A DNA stretch of 64,000 nucleotides from Amycolatopsis acididurans. Its GTDB lineage: Bacteria; Actinomycetota; Actinomycetes; Mycobacteriales; Pseudonocardiaceae. Positions 46,312 through 55,264 of the stretch are shown piece by piece (the first letter of the stretch is position 1; every line of letters starts with the position of its first letter). The notes under the pieces are model-generated. The model did not search any database and had not been told where the DNA came from. It was given only the letters and a program-made list of their open reading frames with translations. The translations under genes were made by a program, and so were the position numbers. The DNA is taken from NCBI RefSeq assembly GCF_012328925.1, contig NZ_JAAXLS010000007.1, positions 1 to 64,000 on the forward strand, given 5' to 3'.

Positions 46312-48692
46312 CCGCGACCGAGGAGCACGTGAGCCCGATGGGCTACGGCCGGATGCACCGCAAGGAGGACGCCCGGTTCGTCCGCGGTCACGGCAACTAC
46401 GTCGACGACATCACGCTGCCCGGCATGCTGCACGGCGCGGTGCTGCGCAGCCCGTTCGCGCACGCGCGGATCCTCTCGATCGACACCAGCGCGGCCGAGG
46501 CGCATCCCAAAGTGCGTGCCGTGATCACCGGCCAGACGCTGGAAAGCCTTGACCTGGCGTGGATGCCGACGCTGTCGCACGACGTGCAGGCGGTGCTGGC
46601 CACCGACAAGGTCCGGTTCCAGGGCCAGGAGGTCGCGTTCGTCGTCGCCGAGGACCGCTACTCGGCACGCGACGCGCTGGAACTGATCGACGTCGACTAC
46701 GAGGCGCTGCCTCCGGTGGTCGATGCCCGCCGCGCGCTCGACGAGGACGCACCGGTGATCCGGGACGATGTGGAAGGCCGTACCGACAACCACATCTTCG
46801 ACTGGGAGGCAGGTGACCGGGCGCGCACGGACGAGGTGTTCGCGCGCGCCGAGGTGGTGGTGGAACAGGACATGCTCTACCCGCGCGTGCACCCGGCACC
46901 GATGGAGACCTGCGGCGCGATCGCGGACATGGACGCGATCACCGGCAAGCTCACCGTCTACACGACCACGCAGGCGCCGCACGCGCATCGCACCATCTAC
47001 GCCCTGGTCGCGGGCCTGCCCGAGCACAAGATCCGTGTCGTGTCGCCCGACATCGGCGGCGGGTTCGGCAACAAGGTCGGCATCTACCCGGGTTACGTGT
47101 GCGCGGTGGTCGGCTCGATCGTGACCGGGAAACCGGTCAAGTGGATGGAGGACCGCTCGGAGAACCTGATGAGCACGTCCTTCGCCCGTGACTACCACAT
47201 GCACGGCGAGATCGCGTCCACAAAGGACGGGCGCATTCTCGGGGTGCGGGTCAACGTGCTCGCCGACCACGGTGCGTTCAACGGCACCGCCCAGCCGACG
47301 AAGTTCCCCGCCGGGTTCTTCAGCGTGTTCACCGGTTCCTACGACATCGAGGCCGCGCACTGTGCCGTCACCGGTGTCTACACGAACAAGGCGCCCGGCG
47401 GCGTGGCCTACGCGTGTTCGTTCCGGATCACCGAGGCGGTCTATCTGATCGAGCGGCTGGTCGATCTGCTGGCGCTCGACCTCGGGCTGGACCCGGCGGA
47501 GCTGCGGATGCGCAACCTGCTGCGGCCCGAACAGTTCCCGTATGTCAGCAAGACCGGCTGGGAGTACGACTCGGGTGACTACCCTCGGGCGCTGAGCAAG
47601 GCGCTCGAGCTGGCAGGCTACGACGAGTTGCGCGCCGAACAGGCGCGGCGGCGCGAGGCCGGCGACCCGACGTCGATGGGCATCGGCGTCTCGTTCTTCA
47701 CCGAGGCGGTCGGCGCCGGGCCGCGCAAGCACATGGACATCCTCGGGCTGGGCATGGCCGATGGTGCCGAGTTGCGTGTGCACCCGACCGGCAAGGCGGT
47801 GCTGCGGCTGTCCTGCCAGAGCCAGGGGCAGGGGCACGAGACCACGTTCGCGCAGATCGTGGCCGAGGAACTGGGCATCTCGCCGGACGACATCGACGTG
47901 GTGCACGGCGACACCGACCAGACCCCGTTCGGGCTGGGCACCTACGGTTCGCGCTCCACGCCGGTGTCGGGTGCGGCGACGGCGGTGGTGGCGCGCCGGG
48001 TGCGTGAGCGGGCGCGGCTCGTCGCGTCCGCGATGCTCGAGGTCAGCCCGGACGACCTGGAATGGGAGAAGGGCCGCTGGTTCGTCAAGGGTGACCGGGA
48101 GGCCGGGAAGTCCATTCAGGACATCGCGATGGCGGCGCATTCGAGCCTGGAACTGCCCGAAGGCGTCGAGGGTCATCTGGACGCGTCCTGTGTGTACAAC
48201 CCGCCCAACCTGACCTACCCGTTCGGCGCCTACATCTGTGTGGTCGACGTCGACCCCGGCACCGGTCAGGTCAAGGTGCGTGACTTCGTGGCCGTGGACG
48301 ACTGCGGCGTGCGGATCAACCCGATGATCGTCGAGGGCCAGGTGCACGGCGGGCTCGCCGACGGGATCGGGATGGCGCTGATGCAGGTGATGGCCTTCGA
48401 CCCGGACGGCAACCACCTGGGCGGTTCCTTCATGGACTACCTGGTGCCCACGTCGATGGAGTGCCCGTCGTGGCGGCTCGGCGAGACCGTCACGCCCTCG
48501 CCGCACCACCCGATCGGCGCCAAGGGAGTCGGCGAGTCGGCCACCGTGGGCTCGCCGGCGGCCGTGGTCAACGCCGTGCTGGACGCGCTCAAACCCTTCG
48601 GTGTCCGGCACGCGGACATGCCGCTCACGCCCGCCGCGGTGTGGCGGGCGATCCAGGGGAATCCACTTCGGCCGGACCTGGCGGTCACGTGA
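46308..48692 (+). CDS. coxL: CO dehydrogenase large (Mo/Cu) subunit, form I type
   Basis: 794-residue molybdopterin subunit of the xanthine oxidase family. The active-site loop reads VAYACSFR with Cys370, matching the form I pattern AYxCSFR; that Cys bonds copper in the Mo-S-Cu centre of true CO dehydrogenases. The x position is Ala here (Arg in Oligotropha). Other molybdopterin-family blocks (GGGFGNKVG, SQGQGHETTFAQIVAEE, GAKGVGESATVG) are intact. Should oxidise CO to CO2. Confidence 0.93.
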   Translation: MTATEEHVSPMGYGRMHRKEDARFVRGHGNYVDDITLPGMLHGAVLRSPFAHARILSIDTSAAEAHPKVRAVITGQTLESLDLAWMPTLSHDVQAVLATDKVRFQGQEVAFVVAEDRYSARDALELIDVDYEALPPVVDARRALDEDAPVIRDDVEGRTDNHIFDWEAGDRARTDEVFARAEVVVEQDMLYPRVHPAPMETCGAIADMDAITGKLTVYTTTQAPHAHRTIYALVAGLPEHKIRVVSPDIGGGFGNKVGIYPGYVCAVVGSIVTGKPVKWMEDRSENLMSTSFARDYHMHGEIASTKDGRILGVRVNVLADHGAFNGTAQPTKFPAGFFSVFTGSYDIEAAHCAVTGVYTNKAPGGVAYACSFRITEAVYLIERLVDLLALDLGLDPAELRMRNLLRPEQFPYVSKTGWEYDSGDYPRALSKALELAGYDELRAEQARRREAGDPTSMGIGVSFFTEAVGAGPRKHMDILGLGMADGAELRVHPTGKAVLRLSCQSQGQGHETTFAQIVAEELGISPDDIDVVHGDTDQTPFGLGTYGSRSTPVSGAATAVVARRVRERARLVASAMLEVSPDDLEWEKGRWFVKGDREAGKSIQDIAMAAHSSLELPEGVEGHLDASCVYNPPNLTYPFGAYICVVDVDPGTGQVKVRDFVAVDDCGVRINPMIVEGQVHGGLADGIGMALMQVMAFDPDGNHLGGSFMDYLVPTSMECPSWRLGETVTPSPHHPIGAKGVGESATVGSPAAVVNAVLDALKPFGVRHADMPLTPAAVWRAIQGNPLRPDLAVT

Positions 48693-49585
48693 TGGCCACG
48701 GCGGAACTGCTCGCGCAGGCGGATTCGCTGCGAGCGCGGCGAAGCCCCTTCGTCTTCGCCACCGTCGTCCGGGTGCAACGGCCCACCAGCGCCAAGCCCG
48801 GCGACTGCGCGCTGGTGCTGCCCGACGGCACCATCGAGGGCTTCGTCGGCGGCGGCTGCGCGGAATCCACCGTGCGGCTGCAGGGAATCCGGCTGCTGAC
48901 CACCGGACGGTCGACCCTGCTGCGGATCACCCCGGAGGCCGCGCTGGTGGAGAAAGTGGAGGAGGGCGTGGTCACGGTCGGCAATCCGTGTCTGTCCGGC
49001 GGGACATTGGAGATCTTTCTCGAGCCGCAGCTGCCACCGGCGCTCGTCGTGGTCGTCGGCGACGCGCCGGTGGCACGCGCGCTCGTCACGGTCGGCCGCG
49101 CGCTCGGCTACGACGTCCGCACCTCGGGCGTGATCCCGGAGGACGCCGAGGCGGTGATCATCGCCTCGCACGGGCGCGACGAGGAGAACCAACTGCGTGC
49201 CGCGGTGTCCGCCGACGTCGGCTACATCGCGCTGATCGCGAGCCGCCGCCGTGGCGCGCTGGTGCTCGACTCGCTGGACATCGATCCCGCTCGCGTGCAC
49301 ACCCCGGCGGGCCTGGACATCGGCGCCCGCACCCCGGCGGAGATCGCGGTCTCGGTGTACGCGGAGTTCATCGCCACCCGCCCGCGTACGGCAGCACCGG
49401 CGCCGCCCCTCGCGCCGGAGCCGGCGCAGCCCTTGGAGGCGGCGGATCCGGTGTGCGGGATGGCGGTGGCGGTCACCACGGAGTCGGCGCAGCTGCCCTA
49501 CGCGGGCGAGCGGTACTACTTCTGCGGGCCGGGTTGCCGGCAGGCCTTCGCGGACCATCCAGAGCGGTACCTGCCCGATGCCTGA
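48692..49585 (+). CDS. XdhC/CoxI maturation factor fused to a YHS domain
   Basis: 297 residues. The CoxI-like N-terminal part is SAKPGDCALVLPDG with the GFVGGGCAES loop (Cys56), then a Rossmann-like C-terminal half. From about residue 252 a YHS domain begins: DPVCGMAV, then FCGPGCRQAF (Cys255, Cys278, Cys282). XdhC proteins add sulfur to molybdenum cofactor and chaperone its insertion; YHS domains bind metals. ATG shares its A with the coxL stop. Confidence 0.86.
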   Translation: MATAELLAQADSLRARRSPFVFATVVRVQRPTSAKPGDCALVLPDGTIEGFVGGGCAESTVRLQGIRLLTTGRSTLLRITPEAALVEKVEEGVVTVGNPCLSGGTLEIFLEPQLPPALVVVVGDAPVARALVTVGRALGYDVRTSGVIPEDAEAVIIASHGRDEENQLRAAVSADVGYIALIASRRRGALVLDSLDIDPARVHTPAGLDIGARTPAEIAVSVYAEFIATRPRTAAPAPPLAPEPAQPLEAADPVCGMAVAVTTESAQLPYAGERYYFCGPGCRQAFADHPERYLPDA

Positions 49586-50453
49586 CATCGAGACCGTGCA
49601 AGCGCTTTCCGAGGAGCTGGCGCGGGTGGGGTACCTGACCGACGATGCGCTGGCGACCGCCTTGTTCCTCGCGGTGCGGATGAGCCAGCCGATCCTGCTC
49701 GAAGGCGAGCCCGGGGTCGGCAAGACCGAGGCGGCCAAGGCGCTCGCCCGCGCGCTGGACACCAGCCTCATCCGCCTGCAGTGTCACGAGGGACTGTCCT
49801 CGGCGGATGCCTTGTACGAGTGGAATTATCCCCGCCAGCTGCTCGGGATCCGGCTCGCCGAGGCGCGCGGCGAGGCGCCGGCCGAAGCGGACCTGTTCAG
49901 CGAGGACTATCTGCTCGCGCGGCCGTTGCTGGCCGCGATCGAGCATCCGGGGCCGCGGCCCGCCGTGCTGCTCATCGACGAGGTGGACCGTGCCGACGAC
50001 GAGTTCGAGGCGTTCCTGCTGGAACTGCTCGCCGAGGCGACGGTGACGATTCCCGAGCTGGGCACGCGGCACGCCGTGCTGCCGCCGATCGCGGTGCTCA
50101 CCTCCAACCGCACCCGGGAACTGCACGACGCGCTGAAACGGCGGTGTCTGTACCAATGGATCGCGCATCCCGGCGTGGAGCGCGTCGCGGAGATCATCCG
50201 GCTGCGCGTGCCCGGCGTCGAGGACTGGCTCGCCGAGCGGGTCGCGCGTTCGGTGCACACGCTGCGGGGGATGGAACTGTACAAGCCGCCGGGGGTCGCG
50301 GAGGCGATCAACTGGGCCGCCGCACTGCACGTGCTGGGCGTGCGCGCGTTCGACGAACCGGCGCTGCGGCACACGATGAGCGCCGTGCTCAAGTATCAGG
50401 AGGACCAGGACCTCGCGAAGGGCGTGCTCGCGGAGGTCGCCGGTGACGGCTGA
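49578..50453 (+). CDS. coxD: MoxR-type AAA ATPase (CoxD)
   Basis: 291 residues: Walker A GEPGVGKTEAAKALA, Walker B AVLLIDEVDRADDEFE, sensor VLTSNRTRELHDALKRRC. CoxD proteins are needed to assemble the Mo-Cu centre of CO dehydrogenase. It overlaps the XdhC-YHS stop by 8 bp. Confidence 0.88.
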   Translation: MPDIETVQALSEELARVGYLTDDALATALFLAVRMSQPILLEGEPGVGKTEAAKALARALDTSLIRLQCHEGLSSADALYEWNYPRQLLGIRLAEARGEAPAEADLFSEDYLLARPLLAAIEHPGPRPAVLLIDEVDRADDEFEAFLLELLAEATVTIPELGTRHAVLPPIAVLTSNRTRELHDALKRRCLYQWIAHPGVERVAEIIRLRVPGVEDWLAERVARSVHTLRGMELYKPPGVAEAINWAAALHVLGVRAFDEPALRHTMSAVLKYQEDQDLAKGVLAEVAGDG

Positions 50454-51522
50454 TCTGGCCGAGCTGTCGGCCCGGTTCTGCGCCGCGCTGCGTGCCCAGG
50501 GCGTGGCGGTCGGTGCGGACCGGTCGGCCCGGTTCGCCCGCGCGATCATGGTGGTCTCGCCGCGGCGGGTTCCGGAGCTGTACTGGTGCGCGCTGGCCAC
50601 GCTGGTGTCCACACCGGACGAGATCGACGTGCTCACCCGGGTGTTCTCGGCGGTGTTCGAATCCGCCGATCCGGCCGATTTCCGGGGAGATCGTCCACAA
50701 GCGACGGCGAGCGCCGGTGCGTTCACCGCGTCGGACTCGCGGCCCTCGCGTGACTTGCGCACCGCGATGGCGGGCAGTCCGGCGGAACGACTGATGTCAC
50801 GGGACTTCGCCGACCTCGAACCGGAAGAACTGGCGCGGCTACGGGAAATCATGAGGCGCTTCGAGCTGGCCACGCCGCGACGGCGCACGAGACGAAAGCG
50901 GATCTCGGCCACCGGCCGCCGCGTCGATCTGCGGGAGACCCTGCGGCGTGCGCGGCGCAGCGGCGGCGAACCCGCGGTACTCAGCCGGTGGACGCCCCGC
51001 GACAAACCGCGCAAACTCGTCGTGCTGTGCGATATCTCCGGTTCGATGGAGGCGCATGCCAGGGCCATGCTGCAGCTGCTCGTGTGCGCGGCGGGCGGGG
51101 CGCGCGCGGAGGTGTTCACCTTCGCCACGCGGCTGACCCGGCTCACCCGCGCGCTGGCGCGGAACCCGGCCGCGGCCATGCGGCGCGCCGGTGAGGAGGC
51201 TCCGGACTGGTCCAGCGGCACCCGCATCGGCGCCTCGCTGCGCGAATTCCTCGACACCTACGGCGCACGTGGTATGGCCCGCGGGGCCGTCGTCGTGATC
51301 ATCTCCGACGGCTGGGAGACCGGCGACACCGGCGAACTGCGGGCGCAGATGGCCCGGCTTTCGCTGCTGGCTCACCGCATCGTCTGGGTCAATCCGCGCA
51401 CCGCCAAACCCGGCTACCGGCCCGCCGTCGGCGGCATGGCCGCGGCGTGGCCGTACTGCGACGAGGTGGTCAGCGCACACCGGCTGGACGCCGTGGACGA
51501 GCTGCTGGCCGCGATCGGGTAG
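50443..51522 (+). CDS. coxE: VWA-domain protein (CoxE)
   Basis: 359 residues. The C-terminal half has an intact MIDAS motif: CDISGSMEAHARAML, then TRIGASLREFLD and IISDGWETGDTG. The N-terminal half is a CoxE-like helical region. Partners MoxR/CoxD in metal-centre maturation. Its GTG lies within the coxD end (11-bp overlap). Confidence 0.88.
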   Translation: MTADLAELSARFCAALRAQGVAVGADRSARFARAIMVVSPRRVPELYWCALATLVSTPDEIDVLTRVFSAVFESADPADFRGDRPQATASAGAFTASDSRPSRDLRTAMAGSPAERLMSRDFADLEPEELARLREIMRRFELATPRRRTRRKRISATGRRVDLRETLRRARRSGGEPAVLSRWTPRDKPRKLVVLCDISGSMEAHARAMLQLLVCAAGGARAEVFTFATRLTRLTRALARNPAAAMRRAGEEAPDWSSGTRIGASLREFLDTYGARGMARGAVVVIISDGWETGDTGELRAQMARLSLLAHRIVWVNPRTAKPGYRPAVGGMAAAWPYCDEVVSAHRLDAVDELLAAIG

Positions 51523-51560
51523 GGACACCTCGTCCCGGGGCACGACGGGAACGCGAGTAA

Positions 51561-51579
51561 TTAGGGTAGCCTAATAACG
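51561..51579 (+). promoter_or_regulatory. Iron box (IdeR/DmdR-like)
   Basis: TTAGGGTAGCCTAA at 51561-51574 matches the left half and centre of the actinobacterial iron box (TTAGGTTAGSCTAACCTAA) with one mismatch; the right end diverges. It lies 32-50 bp before the siderophore-interacting gene. Confidence 0.7.
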
Positions 51580-51610
51580 AAGCGTGTCCGGGACGAAGGA
51601 GGAGCGGCCG

Positions 51611-52408
51611 ATGGCGGAGAAGTCCGAACGCAAGGGCCGGCCGACCGTGCGGCTCACGGTGCTGCGCACACAGCAGCTTACGCCGCACATGATCCGGATC
51701 GTGGCCGGTGGCGACGGGATGTCGGATTTCCGGCCCAACGATTTCACCGACGCCTACGTGAAGGTGCTGTTCCCGCTGCCCGAGGTCAGCTATCCCGAGC
51801 CGTTCGACATGGCCGCCATCCGCGCGGAATACCCGCGTGATCAGTGGCCGCGCATGCGCAGCTACACCGTGCGGGGTTACGACGGCCACGAGCTGACGCT
51901 GGACTTCGTGCACCATGGCGACGAGGGGCTCGCCGGTCCATGGGCGCGGCGGGTGCAACCGGGCGACGAGCTGCTGCTCTCCGGCCCCGGCGGCGCCTAC
52001 CGGCCGGGCGAGGAGGCGGACTGGCACCTGCTGGTCGGCGACGAGTCCGCGTTGCCCGCCATCGCGCTGTCGCTGGAGACGATGCCCGCGGACGTGCCCG
52101 CCCACGTGTTCGTCGAGGTCGCCGACGCCGCCGAGGAACAGCGGCTGGACACGAAGGCCGACGCGCGGATCCGGTGGGTGCACCGGTCGGCGGGGGAGAG
52201 CCTGACCGACGCGGTGCGGGCGCTGGAGTTCCCGGCGGGGACGGTGCAGGCGTTCGTGCACGGTGAGGCCGGGTTCGTGCGGGAGCTGCGGCGGTACCTG
52301 CTCGACGAGCGCGCCGTGCGCCGCGACCTGCTGTCCATCTCCGGCTACTGGCGCCGGGGCAAGAACGACGAGGAGTGGCGGGTCGAGAAGGCGGCCGAGA
52401 AACGTTGA
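51611..52408 (+). CDS. Siderophore-interacting protein (ferric-siderophore reductase)
   Basis: FAD/NAD(P)H oxidoreductase of the SIP family, 265 residues. The flavin-binding part is WPRMRSYTVRGYD, a GPGGAYRPG loop follows, and SISGYWRRGKNDEEWR is the SIP end. ATG 51611 has the strong AAGGAGG (51595-51602) about 8 bp upstream; a GTG at 51584 is worse. The iron box suggests repression by iron. Confidence 0.9.
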   Translation: MAEKSERKGRPTVRLTVLRTQQLTPHMIRIVAGGDGMSDFRPNDFTDAYVKVLFPLPEVSYPEPFDMAAIRAEYPRDQWPRMRSYTVRGYDGHELTLDFVHHGDEGLAGPWARRVQPGDELLLSGPGGAYRPGEEADWHLLVGDESALPAIALSLETMPADVPAHVFVEVADAAEEQRLDTKADARIRWVHRSAGESLTDAVRALEFPAGTVQAFVHGEAGFVRELRRYLLDERAVRRDLLSISGYWRRGKNDEEWRVEKAAEKR

Positions 52409-52439
52409 CCCGCGCCCGATCGCGAGCAAGAGTGCGGGT

Positions 52440-53663
52440 ATGACGTTGAAGGTCAACACAGACCCGGCGGAGTCCGGGTTCGACGCGAACAGGCTGGAGC
52501 GGATCGACCGGCATTTCGCCCGGTATGTCGACGATGGACTGTTGCCGGGCTGGCAGATCGTGGTCGGCAGGCACGGCAACGTCGTGCACTCCTCGCGGGC
52601 CGGGCACCGCGATGTCGAGGCCGGGCTGCCCGTCGAGAGCGGCACGCTGTGGCGCATCTTCTCGATGACCAAGCCGGTCACCTCGGTCGCGGCGATGATG
52701 CTGTTCGAGGAAGGCGCGTTCGACCTGACGGACCCGATCGCCCGGTGGCTGCCGGAGTTCGCGGAGCCGCGCGTGTACGTGAAGGGCTCGGCACTGCGCC
52801 CGGCCACCGAGCCCGCGACCGAGCCGATCCGCGTGTGGCACCTGCTTTCCCACACCTCGGGCCTGACCTACGGGTTCCACCACGCGCACCCGGTGGACGC
52901 GATGTACCGCGCGGCCGGCTTCGAATGGGGTGCGCCCCCGGGGCTGGATCTGGCCGGGTGCGTGGCGAAGTGGGCCGAACTGCCGCTGGTCTTCCAGCCG
53001 GGCAGCGAATGGAACTACTCGGTGTCCACGGACGTGCTGGGCCGGTTCGTGGAGGTCGTGTCGGGCCAGTCGCTGGACGAGTTCTTCCGTGAGCGCATCT
53101 TCACCCCGCTCGGCATGACCGACACCTCGTTCGGCGTGGACGACGAGCGCCTCGGCGCGCTCTACATCCCGGAGCCGGGCACGCGGCGAGCGGTGCGCAA
53201 CGAGGCGTTCGGCAAGGTGGGCCGCGGCCGTCCGGACTACTGGTCAGGTGGCGGCGGCCTGGTGTCCACGGCCGCGGACTATCACCGGTTCACGCAGTTC
53301 CTGCTGCGCGGCGGGGAACTGGACGGGGTGCGCCTGCTGGGCCCGAGGACGGTGGCCCTCATGACGGCGAACCATCTGCCCGGCGACGTGGACCTGGAGG
53401 CCTACGGCCGTCCCCTGTTCGCGGAAATGCCTTTCCACGGCTTCGGTTTCGGCCTCGGCTTCTCCGTGCTGACCGACCCGGTGAAGGCGAAGACCTTGTC
53501 CAGCAAGGGAGAGTACGCCTGGGGCGGCGCCGCATCGACGGCGTTCTGGGTCGATCCGGCGACCGGCGTGACGGCGCTGTTCTTCACCCAGCTGCTGCCC
53601 AGCAGCACCCACCCGATCCGGCAGGAGCTGCGGAACCTGGTGTACCAGGCACTCGTGGGTTAG
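52440..53663 (+). CDS. Serine beta-lactamase-fold hydrolase
   Basis: 407 residues: catalytic SxxK in FSMTKPVTS, then SHTSGLTYGFHH, and the YSV of EWNYSVSTDV in place of the class C YxN. Without a signal peptide it is probably an intracellular esterase of the beta-lactamase/penicillin-binding family. ATG 52440. Confidence 0.86.
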   Translation: MTLKVNTDPAESGFDANRLERIDRHFARYVDDGLLPGWQIVVGRHGNVVHSSRAGHRDVEAGLPVESGTLWRIFSMTKPVTSVAAMMLFEEGAFDLTDPIARWLPEFAEPRVYVKGSALRPATEPATEPIRVWHLLSHTSGLTYGFHHAHPVDAMYRAAGFEWGAPPGLDLAGCVAKWAELPLVFQPGSEWNYSVSTDVLGRFVEVVSGQSLDEFFRERIFTPLGMTDTSFGVDDERLGALYIPEPGTRRAVRNEAFGKVGRGRPDYWSGGGGLVSTAADYHRFTQFLLRGGELDGVRLLGPRTVALMTANHLPGDVDLEAYGRPLFAEMPFHGFGFGLGFSVLTDPVKAKTLSSKGEYAWGGAASTAFWVDPATGVTALFFTQLLPSSTHPIRQELRNLVYQALVG

Positions 53664-53692
53664 CAGGTAGACGACGAGGAGGTGTCCAGCCC

Positions 53693-54254
53693 GTGACGGA
53701 CCACCCTGTCGCGTTGGTGACGGGCGCGAACAAGGGACTGGGCAAGGAAACCGCGCGGCAGCTCGCCGCGCGCGGAGCCACGGTGCTACTGGGAAGCCGC
53801 GACCCGGAACGCGGCGAGGCCGCCGCCCGCGAGCTGGCCGCGGCGGGCACCGAGCCGCTCCCGGTACGGCTCGACGTGACCGACGCCGGCAGCGTCGAGG
53901 AGGTCGCCGGCACCGCGCGTCGTGAACGTCTCCAGCACCACCGCGTCGATGTCGTTGACCAGCGCCGGCACCGACTTCGGTGGTGACGCCGACCTGCGGA
54001 TGGCCTACTCCTCGTCGAAGGCGGCGCTGAACATGCTCACGGTCCACTACGCCAAGGCGTTCGCCAAGAGCGATGCGTACTCGCACATCAAGATCAACTC
54101 GGCGACGCCCGGTTACACCGCGACGGACATGACCGGGCACCGGGGCACCCGCACGGTCGCCGAAGGAGCCCGCGTCATCGTCGCACTGGCCACGCTGCCC
54201 GACGACGGCCCGACCGGTGGGTTCTTCAACGACGACGGCACCGTGCCGTGGTGA
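53693..54254 (+). pseudogene. Broken short-chain dehydrogenase/reductase
   Basis: 53693-53925 encodes the NAD-binding start (VTGANKGLGKETARQLA). The frame then changes near 53920 and resumes as VNVSSTTASMSL, YSSSKAALNML (the Tyr-x-x-x-Lys is intact) to the end. The central NNAG part is missing, so about 70-80 residues are deleted and the frame is shifted. Confidence 0.78.
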
Positions 54255-54257
54255 CGG

Positions 54258-55253
54258 TCAGGCGCTCAGCTTCCCCGTGATGTCACCGTAAGCGGCCAGG
54301 GTCTTCTCCCGGCCGTCGTGCATGAGGTACAGCGCGAACTGGTCCACGCCCAGATCCGCCAGCTCGGTCAGGCGCTCGATGTGCGCGCTCGCCGGGCCCA
54401 CCAGGCAGAACCTGTCCACGATCTCGTCGGGAACGAAGTTCGCGGACGGATTGCCGGCCCGGCCGTGGTGGCTGTAGTCGTAGCCCTCGCGGCCGCGGAT
54501 GTAGTCGGTCAGCTCCCGCGGCACCGGGCCGGTCTCGCCGTAGCGCGCGACGAGATCCGCCACGTGGTTGCCCACCATGCCGCCGAACCACCGCAACTGT
54601 TCCCGCTGGTGCGCCACATCGTCTCCGACGTAGGCGGGCGCGGCGACGCAGATCGTGATGCCCGCCGGATCGCGGCCCGCCGCCCGCGCCGCCTCCTGCA
54701 CCGCGCCGATCGTCCACCGCGCGATCGCCGGATCGGCACACTGCAGGATGAACCCGTCGGCGTGCTCGCCGACCGTCTTCAGCGCCTTCGGGCCGTAGCC
54801 CGCCATCCACATCTCCAGCCGGCCGCCGCGCACCCATGGGATGCGCACCGGCTTCCCGCCGTAGACGACCTCCCTGCCCTCGGCGAGTTCCTTGATCACG
54901 TGCATCGACTCGCGCACGGTGGCCAAAGTGGACGGTGGCTTCCCGATCACCCGGTGCGCCGAGTCGCCGCGGCCGATGCCGCAGACGGTGCGGTTGCCGA
55001 ACATGTCGTTGAGCGTGGCGAACAACGACGCCGTCACCGACCAGTCCCGGGTGCCGGGGCTGGTCACCATCGGCCCGACCGTCATCGCCGAGGTGCTCGC
55101 CAGTACCTGCGAATAGATGACGAACGGCTCCTGCCACAGGACCACGGAGTCGAACGTCCAGCCGTAGCCGAACCCGTGATCCTCCGCGGTCTTCATCAAC
55201 CGCACGACATCCCGGGCCGGCGGATCCGTCTGCAGCACCACACCGAAATCCAT
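54258..55253 (-). CDS. LLM-class F420-type oxidoreductase of the pyrimidine cluster
   Basis: 331 residues: MDFGVVLQTDPPARDVVRLM, DHGFGYGWTFDSVVLWQEPF, GRGDSAHRVIGKPP. It resembles a family of F420-linked luciferase-like proteins that I recall beside hydantoinases. ATG 55253 has AAGGCGG before it. It is 11 bp beyond the hydantoinase stop. Might provide the first reductive step. Confidence 0.82.
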   Translation of the reverse strand: MDFGVVLQTDPPARDVVRLMKTAEDHGFGYGWTFDSVVLWQEPFVIYSQVLASTSAMTVGPMVTSPGTRDWSVTASLFATLNDMFGNRTVCGIGRGDSAHRVIGKPPSTLATVRESMHVIKELAEGREVVYGGKPVRIPWVRGGRLEMWMAGYGPKALKTVGEHADGFILQCADPAIARWTIGAVQEAARAAGRDPAGITICVAAPAYVGDDVAHQREQLRWFGGMVGNHVADLVARYGETGPVPRELTDYIRGREGYDYSHHGRAGNPSANFVPDEIVDRFCLVGPASAHIERLTELADLGVDQFALYLMHDGREKTLAAYGDITGKLSA

Positions 55254-55264
55254 GACCGCCGCCT

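Noticed and set aside
46308-48692. Xanthine dehydrogenase large subunit
   Set aside because: The AYxCSFR loop with Cys and the M-S-L order plus CoxD/CoxE genes favour CO dehydrogenase.
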